Part shown: positions 32,682-41,700 of the stretch, piece after piece
How the letters are laid out: each line of letters begins with the position of its first letter
Numbering within the stretch: position 1 is the first letter of the stretch
Source: Pseudoxanthomonas sp.
Lineage (GTDB): Bacteria > Pseudomonadota > Gammaproteobacteria > Xanthomonadales > Xanthomonadaceae
NCBI RefSeq assembly: GCF_035999195.1
Contig: NZ_DASYGY010000004.1
Location: 124,001-188,000, forward strand
Length of the DNA stretch: 64,000 nucleotides
Direction: 5' to 3'
Made by a program: the position numbers and the translations under genes
The notes under the pieces: generated by a model
What the model was told of the DNA's origin: nothing
Seen by the model: the letters and a program-made list of their open reading frames with translations, nothing else
Database searches by the model: none

Positions 32682-32691
32682 GCGTGGCTCC

Positions 32692-32760
32692 GTAGGGTGG
32701 GCCTTGGCCCACCATGGGGTTGTCTTGGGTCTGTGTGCGGTGGGCCGAGGCCCACCCTAC
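32692..32760. repeat. GTAG-headed REP pair (GGTGGGCC family) overlapping the ATPase stop codon
   Basis: GTAGGGTGGGCCTTGG at 32692 and GGCCCACCCTAC ending at 32760. The ATPase gene's stop codon TAG (complement of 32757-32759) is part of the repeat head. Confidence 0.85.
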
Positions 32761-33479
32761 GCGGATGCGTTGGCTTCGGCGGCGTGCGCCGCACGCATCA
32801 GCGCCGGCTCCACCGACAGGTCGGTGGCCATGCCGTCCACGATGTGCACGTTGCGCTGCGCGCGTGCCGCCAGTTCGGGGTCGTGCGTGACCATGATGAT
32901 GGTGGTGCCCTGACGGTTGATCTCTTCCAGCAGCTCCATCACGCCGCGCGCCATCTGCGAGTCGAGGTTGCCGGTCGGTTCGTCGGCCAGCAGCAGGCGC
33001 GGGCTGCCCGCCAGCGCGCGCGCGATCGCGGTGCGCTGCTGCTGTCCGCCCGACAGTTCGGCCGGGAAGTGCTTCATGCGCGAGCCCAGGCCCACGCGCG
33101 CCAGCGCGTCCTCGATGCGCTGCCTGCGCTCGGCCGCCGGCATGCCGCGGTAGCGCAGCGGCACGTCGACGTTGTCGAACAGGTTGAGGTCCGGGATCAG
33201 GTTGAAGCCCTGGAAGATGAAGCCGATCTTCTGGTTGCGCAGACGCGAGCGCGCGTCGTCGCCCAGATGGCTGACGTCCTGCCCATCGAGCAGGAACTGC
33301 CCGCCGGTGAAGGTTTCCAGCAGGCCGGCGATGTTGAGGAAGGTGGTCTTGCCGGATCCCGACGGTCCGGTGACCGCGACGAACTCCCCCTCGCGGACAT
33401 GCAGGTCCAGGGAACGCAGCGCATGCGTTTCCACCTGTTCGGTGCGGTAGACCTTGGCGACTTGGCGCATCTCAAGCAT
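32757..33479 (-). CDS. ABC transporter ATP-binding protein, MacB/LolD type
   Basis: 240 residues. Walker A GPSGSGKTT, Q-loop FIFQGFNLIPDLN, signature LSGGQQQRTAIARAL, Walker B LLLADEPTGNLD, H-loop MVTHD. It drives the three permeases encoded downstream. The ATG giving MLEMRQVAKVYR is chosen; an upstream in-frame extension is encoded by the heptamer repeat (SRLPLPNPQSRIPNP) and is not likely to be translated. Confidence 0.93.
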   Translation of the reverse strand: MLEMRQVAKVYRTEQVETHALRSLDLHVREGEFVAVTGPSGSGKTTFLNIAGLLETFTGGQFLLDGQDVSHLGDDARSRLRNQKIGFIFQGFNLIPDLNLFDNVDVPLRYRGMPAAERRQRIEDALARVGLGSRMKHFPAELSGGQQQRTAIARALAGSPRLLLADEPTGNLDSQMARGVMELLEEINRQGTTIIMVTHDPELAARAQRNVHIVDGMATDLSVEPALMRAAHAAEANASA

Positions 33480-33499
33480 GGCTGAATTCCTTCGGACGG

Positions 33500-33586
33500 G
33501 ATTGGGGATTCGTGATTGGGGATTCGGGAGAGGGAGTCGAGACATCCGGGATCGGGCGAATCCCGATTCCCCAATCCCGAATCCCG
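33500..33586. repeat. Inverted heptamer repeat between the HlyD and ATPase genes
   Basis: Left arm 33500-33527 (GATTGGGGATTCGTGATTGG...), right arm 33557-33586 (CGAATCCCGATTCCCCAATC...). A GGGATT variant of the repeats in the atp operon. Confidence 0.85.
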
Positions 33587-33590
33587 GCTT

Positions 33591-34859
33591 TCAATTGACC
33601 GACACCCGCTCGGCATCGCCGAACAGGTCGCTGCCGGAGACGACGACCTTGTCGCCGGCCTGCAGGCCGCCCAGCACTTCGATGTTGCTCAGGCTGCTGA
33701 CGCCCAGCTGCACCGGGCGGCGTACGGCGGAGCTGCCGTCCATGACATAGGCGTAGCGACCGCCGCCCTGTTCCAGGAACGGGCCCCGTTCGACCATCAG
33801 CACGTTGCGGCGCGTGTCCATCAGGATGCGGGCGGCCAGGCGCTGGTTCTGGCGCAGGCCGGGCGGCTGCTTGTCGGAGAAGCGCAGGCGGGTGACGACT
33901 TCGCCGCCCACCACTTCCGGCGACACTGCGGAGATCTCGCCCGGGTACGGCTGGCCGGCGCTGGTCAGCGTGGCCGGCATGCCGATGGCGAGGTCGCGGG
34001 CGAAGCTCTCCGGCACCTTGATCTCGACTTCGAACACCGACAGGTCCACCACGCTCAGCACCGGCGCGTTGATGGCCACGTTGGAGCGCTGCACGGCCTG
34101 GATCTGGCCGACCTGGCCATCGAACGGGGCGCGCAGCGTCAGCGCGTCGACCTGGCGCTGCACCTCGGTCACCACGGCACGCTGGCGCTGGGCCAGCAGC
34201 TGCTTGTTGCGCGCATCCAGGCCGGCGCCCTGGCCCTGCAGGCCGGCGTCCTTGCGGGCATGGGCCAGCGCGATCTCGGCCTTGCGCAGGTTGTCCTGCG
34301 CTTCCAGCACGTCGACCTGCGGCACCGCGCCGCCTTCGAAGCCGCGCTGGTAGCGCTGCAGCGTGCGCTCGGCGGCCTGGCGCTCGATCTCGGCCTGGTC
34401 CAGCGCCTTCTGCGCGTTGGCGCGGGTGACGCTGGCGTCGAGGGTGGCGCGGCTGGATTCGGCTTCCAGCCCGGCCAGCGTGGTCTGCTCCTGCGCCAGC
34501 TTGCTGCGCAGTTCGGGACTGTCGATCTCGGCCAGCGGCTGGCCCTTGGTGACCTTGTCGCCGGCCACGACCTTCAGCGTGACCACGCCGCCGGCGACGG
34601 CGTACAGGGTCGGACTGTTGGCGGCGATGACGCGGCCGTCGGCGGCGATGTCGCGGACCAGGTCGCCGCGGGTCACCTCGGCGATGCGCAGGCGTGCGCC
34701 GTCCACCGATGCGGTGCCCGCCAGCCAGCCGCGCGCGGCGAAGACGATGCCGACCAGCAGCAGGGCGCCGCCGGCGGCGGGCCACACCCAGCGGCGCCAG
34801 GCCGGTCGGGTCTGCGAGGCACTGAGTACACGGTCTTGGGCGGAGGTGTCCCGAATCAT
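33591..34859 (-). CDS. HlyD/MacA-type periplasmic adaptor (membrane fusion protein)
   Basis: 422 residues from the ATG reading MIRDTSAQD; another in-frame ATG lies 9 bp earlier. One N-terminal helix (WVWPAAGGALLLVGIVFAARG), then the lipoyl-like half motifs (GRVIAANSPTLYAVAGGVV and LRAPFDGQVGQI), a long alpha-hairpin coiled coil (about 110-215) and a beta-barrel domain. It would bridge the MacB-like complex to a TolC-type outer-membrane channel, which is not encoded here. First gene of the operon, with a sigma-54 promoter 39-53 bp upstream of the start. Confidence 0.9.
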   Translation of the reverse strand: MIRDTSAQDRVLSASQTRPAWRRWVWPAAGGALLLVGIVFAARGWLAGTASVDGARLRIAEVTRGDLVRDIAADGRVIAANSPTLYAVAGGVVTLKVVAGDKVTKGQPLAEIDSPELRSKLAQEQTTLAGLEAESSRATLDASVTRANAQKALDQAEIERQAAERTLQRYQRGFEGGAVPQVDVLEAQDNLRKAEIALAHARKDAGLQGQGAGLDARNKQLLAQRQRAVVTEVQRQVDALTLRAPFDGQVGQIQAVQRSNVAINAPVLSVVDLSVFEVEIKVPESFARDLAIGMPATLTSAGQPYPGEISAVSPEVVGGEVVTRLRFSDKQPPGLRQNQRLAARILMDTRRNVLMVERGPFLEQGGGRYAYVMDGSSAVRRPVQLGVSSLSNIEVLGGLQAGDKVVVSGSDLFGDAERVSVN

Positions 34860-34897
34860 CGGCGGCATGCGTTCTTGGGAATGACCTGCCTCTCTCA

Positions 34898-34912
34898 GCA
34901 GGATGCGTGCCA
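34898..34912 (-). promoter_or_regulatory. Sigma-54 (-24/-12) promoter of the efflux operon
   Basis: On the minus strand: TGGCACG-CATC-CTGC, matching TGGCACG-N4-TTGC with exact GG-GC spacing and one mismatch. A start near 34886 gives a leader of about 27 nt to the HlyD ATG. Confidence 0.8.
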
Positions 34913-34940
34913 AACGCAAGCGATTGATTCCAAAGGGGGT

Positions 34941-35010
34941 TGTCCGGTCCGGACGACTGTCCGGGTGTCCGCGGACACCGTGCGGACAGGGCCTGTCCAG
35001 TGCCGGACAC
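34941..35010. promoter_or_regulatory. Array of TGTCCG/CGGACA dyads, probable enhancer of the sigma-54 promoter
   Basis: Contains the perfect palindrome GTGTCCGCGGACAC (34965-34978), outer arms CTGTCCG (34958-34964) and CGGACAG (34983-34989), plus GTCCGGTCCGGAC (34942-34954) and CGGACAC (35004-35010). It lies 30-100 bp upstream of the -24 element, where NtrC-type activators bind. Confidence 0.7.
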
Positions 35011-35011
35011 G

Positions 35012-35017
35012 TAGAAT
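35012..35017 (+). promoter_or_regulatory. Possible glmS -10 element
   Basis: TAGAAT, 37 bp before the glmS ATG. No good -35 is seen; the expected position lies within the TGTCC-rich array, so activator binding could affect glmS. Confidence 0.35.
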
Positions 35018-35053
35018 GTCCGCTCGTTTCACTCAGATGGAAGACACAAGCCT

Positions 35054-36880
<1,827 letters not shown>

Positions 36881-36905
36881 TCGTCCATCCGGATGCCGGA
36901 GACAG

Positions 36906-36930
36906 AACGGGCCGCGCAATGCGGCCCGTT
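36906..36930. terminator. Intrinsic terminator between convergent glmS and the TelA-type gene
   Basis: AACGGGCCGC and GCGGCCCGTT form a 10-bp stem with a GCAAT loop; TCTGTTT follows on the plus strand. Confidence 0.88.
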
Positions 36931-36957
36931 TCTGTTTGGTAAGACGCGAACTTGCGA

Positions 36958-38061
36958 TCAGGAAGCTGCGGTGCCCGTCGTCGGCAGCGCCAATCGCTTT
37001 TCCAGATCTTCGCGCATATCCACCAGTTCGGTGGACAGCTGCTTGCGCTTGGCCATGCCTTCGCGGTGGATCTCGCGCACTTCCTCGACCGTGCGGATCA
37101 GCGTCTCGTTGACGGTGCGCAGGGTCTCGATGTCGATCACCGAGCGCTGGTTGGCGCGCGCGGTGCCGACGGCCGTGGCGTGCACCAGCTCGGCGTTCTT
37201 GCGCATCAGTTCGTTGCTGGCGTCGTCGATGGCGTTGGCCAGTTCCACCGCGTTGCGCTGGTCGGCGAGCGACAGCTGGATGGCGAACTGGTTGCGCCAC
37301 ATCGGGATGGTGATGTCGCGTACCGCGCTGAACTTCTCGATCAGCTGGATCGCGTTGGCCTGGATCAGGCGGATCATCGGCAGCGTCTGCGTCGCCGCGT
37401 GCTGCAGTACCTGCAGGTCGGACACACGCTTGTCGATCAGGCGCAGCGCGGTGTCCAGCGCGGCACGGCGGGTGCGGGATTCCGGATCCTCCAGGCCGGA
37501 CAGCGACGCCAGTTCCGCTTCCAGTTCGGCGATGCGGACGCGGCCGGCGGCCACGTGCACGCCGAGTTCGCGGCGCTCGTCCAGCACCATGTCGTGCATC
37601 TGGTCGTACTCGCGCACGCGCTGCTGCTGGATCTGCTGGGTCTTGCCGACGTCGGCCATCAGCTGGTCGATCTGGCGGTTGGTCGAGCTGTAGCGCTGCA
37701 CCAGGTCGTCCTTGGTGGCGCGCAGCCTGTCGATCAGCGGGCCGAGGATCGGCAGCTTGGAACGGCCGTGGAAGGACTCCAGGTTCAGCGAACGCGCGAT
37801 GCGCACCACCTCGCCCAGCTTCTCGCCGCTGCTGTCCAGATCGGCGTTGCGGACCTTGTCCAGCAGTTGCGTGCTGAAGGCGCTGGTCTTGGTGGTCGCT
37901 TCGCGGCCGTAGGTGTGAAGGTTGCCGGGCGCGATGTCCTGCAGCGCCTTCGTGGCCTCCTGGATGCGCGGAATGTCGGCGCTTTCCAGGCCCAGGTCGG
38001 TCAGCAGCTGCGGCGACAGCGCGGCGGGGAGCAGCATCTGTTCGGGATTCGTCGTCGTCAT
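36958..38061 (-). CDS. TelA/KlaC-type toxic anion resistance family protein
   Basis: 367 residues, ATG preceded by AGGAGG. The sequence SKLPILGPLIDRL, then the long helical stretch with TNRQIDQLMADVGKTQQ, DERRELGVHV and TLPMIRLIQANAIQLIEKFSAVRDITIPMWRNQFAIQLSL, marks the TelA family. It is soluble and almost all alpha-helical. Family members were first linked to tellurite resistance; the biochemical role is unknown and many associate with membrane-stress genes. It is the last gene of the PspA-flotillin-ATPase operon and overlaps the upstream gene by 4 nt (ATGA). Confidence 0.9.
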   Translation of the reverse strand: MTTTNPEQMLLPAALSPQLLTDLGLESADIPRIQEATKALQDIAPGNLHTYGREATTKTSAFSTQLLDKVRNADLDSSGEKLGEVVRIARSLNLESFHGRSKLPILGPLIDRLRATKDDLVQRYSSTNRQIDQLMADVGKTQQIQQQRVREYDQMHDMVLDERRELGVHVAAGRVRIAELEAELASLSGLEDPESRTRRAALDTALRLIDKRVSDLQVLQHAATQTLPMIRLIQANAIQLIEKFSAVRDITIPMWRNQFAIQLSLADQRNAVELANAIDDASNELMRKNAELVHATAVGTARANQRSVIDIETLRTVNETLIRTVEEVREIHREGMAKRKQLSTELVDMREDLEKRLALPTTGTAAS

Positions 38062-38756
38062 GGGGCCTCCTGGGTGTGGGTGGTACGCGCTGCCGCTGCG
38101 GATGCAGGCGGTGGCGCGGGCAGGTGTTCGATATGGGCTTCCAGCTCGTCTATCGCCCGCGCTGCCGAGGATAGCTGCATTCCATGGCCGGCACCGGCGG
38201 TGACGCCGAGCTGCTGGTCCAGCAGCACCGTCAGTCGCGGCAGTTGCTGCGCGTGCCGTTCGGCGATGGCGAGCGCATTGGCGGCGACGATGTCGAGCTG
38301 CTGGAGGGTGATGTCGTAAGCGCTGCGCAGCGTGATGAGGTGGGCCAGACGCGAGGCGCCCGCCTGCGGATCCGCCGTGGCCTGCTGGCGGGCCAGGTCG
38401 TCGATCTCCTGCTGCAGGCGCACACCCGCCGCGCGCAGTCGCTGCGCATGTTCCGACAGGGTGGCGTGCTGGCGGCGAAGGTGTTCGGCCTGGATGCCGG
38501 CCTGCCGCAGCAGGAGGCCGCTGCGCTTGCGCAGGGCGCGCGCCTCGGCGGCGACGCGGATGTCGCGGCCGATCAGCCGGCCCCAGAAGCCGACGCTGCG
38601 GCGCAGTGCGCGCGGGTCGGCCGACAGCAACACGGTGCGCAGGTCGCGCAGCGTAGCCTGCAGATCGCCCGCGCCGGCCTGCGCCAGCGCGCGGATCGCG
38701 GCAGCGTGCTCGGCCAGGCCGGCAGTGTCGGCGTCCGCAGCGGGAAACCGGCTCAC
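38058..38756 (-). CDS. Helical protein of unknown function between the AAA ATPase and TelA genes
   Basis: 232 residues from a GTG that overlaps the ATPase stop (GTGA); its own stop overlaps the TelA start (ATGA). I do not recognise a family. It is rich in Ala, Leu, Arg and Gln, with predicted long helices (LRRQHATLSEHAQRLRAAG, RLQQEIDDLARQQATADP), no membrane segment and no signal peptide. The middle has ALRRSVGFWGRLIGRDIRVA. In Firmicutes TelA is often paired with XpaC, also helical; this could be a functional counterpart, but I see no clear similarity. The strict coupling on both sides suggests a fixed ratio with its neighbours. Confidence 0.75.
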   Translation of the reverse strand: MSRFPAADADTAGLAEHAAAIRALAQAGAGDLQATLRDLRTVLLSADPRALRRSVGFWGRLIGRDIRVAAEARALRKRSGLLLRQAGIQAEHLRRQHATLSEHAQRLRAAGVRLQQEIDDLARQQATADPQAGASRLAHLITLRSAYDITLQQLDIVAANALAIAERHAQQLPRLTVLLDQQLGVTAGAGHGMQLSSAARAIDELEAHIEHLPAPPPASAAAARTTHTQEAP

Positions 38757-41700
38757 CTCGGCGGGTCTCCGTCGCGGTCGTGATCGTCGGCCAGCGGCGA
38801 TGGCGACACATCCAGCGTCGGCGTCGGGCGCTCTTCCTTGAAGGCGAGGCTGGCGATCACCTGGTCGAACTCCGTCTCGCGCGGCGAACGCGGCCTCGCC
38901 TTGCGCGTGCCCACCGGCGGAGGCGTACCGGCGCCGCTCCGCAATGCCTGTGCCAAGGCCACGAGTGCACCGTTGAGCTGGTCCTGCCGCGCCATCGTCT
39001 GTTGCAGGGCCTCCAGTACCGGTGCGGTATCGATCACCGGTGCGGGCGTTGGCGTGGCGGCAGCGACCGGTTCCGGCATGCGCAGTGCGTGCAGGGCGGA
39101 GAGCAGTCGCTCCCATGGGGCGGGTGGCGGCGTTTCGATGGGCACGGGTTCACCCAGCCGCTGCAGGCCGACGGCGATGTCGGCCAGCTGCGCGACGACG
39201 CGGCCGCCGACGTCGGCATCCTCCGCACCCATCGCCTTGTTGCGCAGGAAGTCGGCCTTGATCTGCTGCCAGCGCGCCTGTTCCTCGGCGGTCAGCGTGC
39301 CGCGCAGTTCGCCGAGCTTGAGCAGGTTCTCCTCGGCGCCGGTGGTCAGCAGCTGCGCTTCGCCCAGGTAGTGGTCGGAGATCAACTGCTGCAGCTCGGC
39401 AGCATTCATCACCGGCGAGATCTTCTCCGCCAGCTTGTTCATGTTGCGGTAGCTGCCCTGCAGGCGGAACGGCGGTTCCACCCGGTACCTGTCGGCCTGC
39501 GCGGCGCTGGCGATGTACTGCTGGTTGACCCGGTAGACCACGTCGCGCACGGTCAGCAGGCGCTGCAGCACCGCGACGATCTCGCCGATCTCCGCGCCGC
39601 TGTACGCATGCGACAGCTGGTTGGTGCTGACGTCCTTGCCGCGCGCCTTGTCGACCAGCAGGTAGAGATCGGCCATGTCGCGCGTGGCGAGCGGCGCGAG
39701 CACCGGGTTCGACGTCAGGCAGTTCTCCACGTAGCTCAGCAGGAAGGCGTCTTCCATGCCGCCCAGCACGTCGCCCAGGTTGTAGATGTCGGCGCGGTTG
39801 GCCAGCATGTCGGGAATCTTGAAGACCTCGCCGGACTCCGTGTACGGGTTGCCCGCCATCACCACCGCGAACTTGCGCCCGCGCATGTCGTAGGTCTTGG
39901 TCTTGCCTCGCCACACGCCCTCGATGCGGCGCGTGCCGTCGCACAGCGAGATGAACTTCTGCAGGAACTCCGGATGCGTGTGCTGGATGTCGTCCAGGTA
40001 CAGCATCACGTTGTTGCCCATCTCCAACGCCAGGTTGAGCTTCTCCAGTTCCTGCCGCGAGGTCGCGTCCGGTGCCTGCGCGGGATCGAGCGAGCGCACC
40101 TCGTGGCCGAGCGCCGGACCATTGACCTTCATGAAGACCAGGCCGAGCCGATGCGCCACGTATTCCATCAGCGTGGTCTTGCCGTAGCCCGGCGGCGAAA
40201 TCATCATCAGCAGACCCATCAGGTCGCTGCGCTTGCTTTCGCCGACGGTGCCCATCTGCTTGGCGAGGTTGTCGCCGATCACGGGCAGATAGACGTCGTT
40301 GATCAACCGGTTGCGAACGAACGAGCTGAGGGGGCGGGCCTTGAACTCGGACAACCTCATGGCGGCGCGCTCGCGCTGCGCGACTTCGCTGCGCAGCGCC
40401 TGGTAGCGTTGCCAGGCCGGCACGAATTGCCCGCTGTGCGCGGCGAAGCGGGCCGGCAGGTCGTCCACCGCCAGCGTCAGCCGTCCTTCGCGGATGCGCG
40501 GATGTTCACCGAGCAGGCCATCGACCTGGCCCATCAGCGTCACATGTTCCACCACGTGCGTCAGCTGCGCGCCATGGCGGAACAGGGCGATGGCTTCCGG
40601 CACGTAGGCCGCGAGGTGGGCGTGTTCCGGCAGCGCAGCCAGCGCTTCCAGCGCCTGCCGCAGCAGCGACCACGCTGCGGCGGGGTGGTCGTCCAGTCGT
40701 TGCAGCGCACTGGTGAGCACACTGCCGCCGTCGCCATCGGACAGGCGTGCGCGCAATGCGGTCACCAACGCATCGGCGTAGTGGGTGAAGCGGAACGTCG
40801 GCGTCGCGCTGGTGACCGTGTCCAGCAGGAAGGCGGCGGCCGCCGATGCGTCGGTGGCGGGGAAGGGCAGCGCGTCGTGGTTGATCCATTCGGCGATCGC
40901 CGCAGCCAGTTCGTCGTGCATGGCCTGCAGGGCGCGGCCCGCCGGTGACATGGCGTCGATCGTGCGGGCTGCGCGGATCCGGTCCACCGTCGCCTGCGGC
41001 GCGGCGTCGTTGCGGCACCACCATGCCACGGCCAGGGCGCGCGCCGGCGGCGGATGCCGAAGCGTGCCGGCGGCGTTGCGCAGCGGCAGGAAAGCCCGCA
41101 GGATCGCCGCGGCGTCGTGGTCGTGGATGCCTTTTTCGTAGCCTTCGCGGTAGCGGGGCGCGGCGTAGTCGCGCACCATCCTGTCCAGCGCTTCCGGATC
41201 GGCCAGCGCGTGCTCCAGCTGGTCCACGGCCAGGCCGGCTTCCCCGGCCAGCGCATCCCCCAGCAGGCGGCAGGCCAGATACTCACCTCGATACAGCGAC
41301 GGCGACTCCGAGGCGAGGCTGACGTCCCAGTAGTCGCGCAGCGCGTCCAGCGCGGGCTCCTGCAGCGGCTCCAGGTAATCGGTGCCGGTCAGGTGCACGG
41401 CCAGCGTGTCGCCGCGCGGGATCAGGGTCAGGTCCAGCGGCTGCGTGTTGACGCTGAAGCGATGGCGCGGTCCCAGCTTGATGACGTTGCCGGCGTCCTC
41501 GAACAGATCGCTGCGGTCGCGCAACCCGCGCACGGCCTGGTCGCGGGCGCCCTTGATGCGCGCCTCGATGTCGTCGGCCTTCACCGAGTCCTTCAGTTCG
41601 CGCAGGCGGCCGGCCAGTTCGCGCAGTTTCAGGATCAGCGCATCGCCGGCGAAGAACGCGTTGAGCTCGTCCAGCGTGGTGAAACGCTCCGTGCGCCGGG

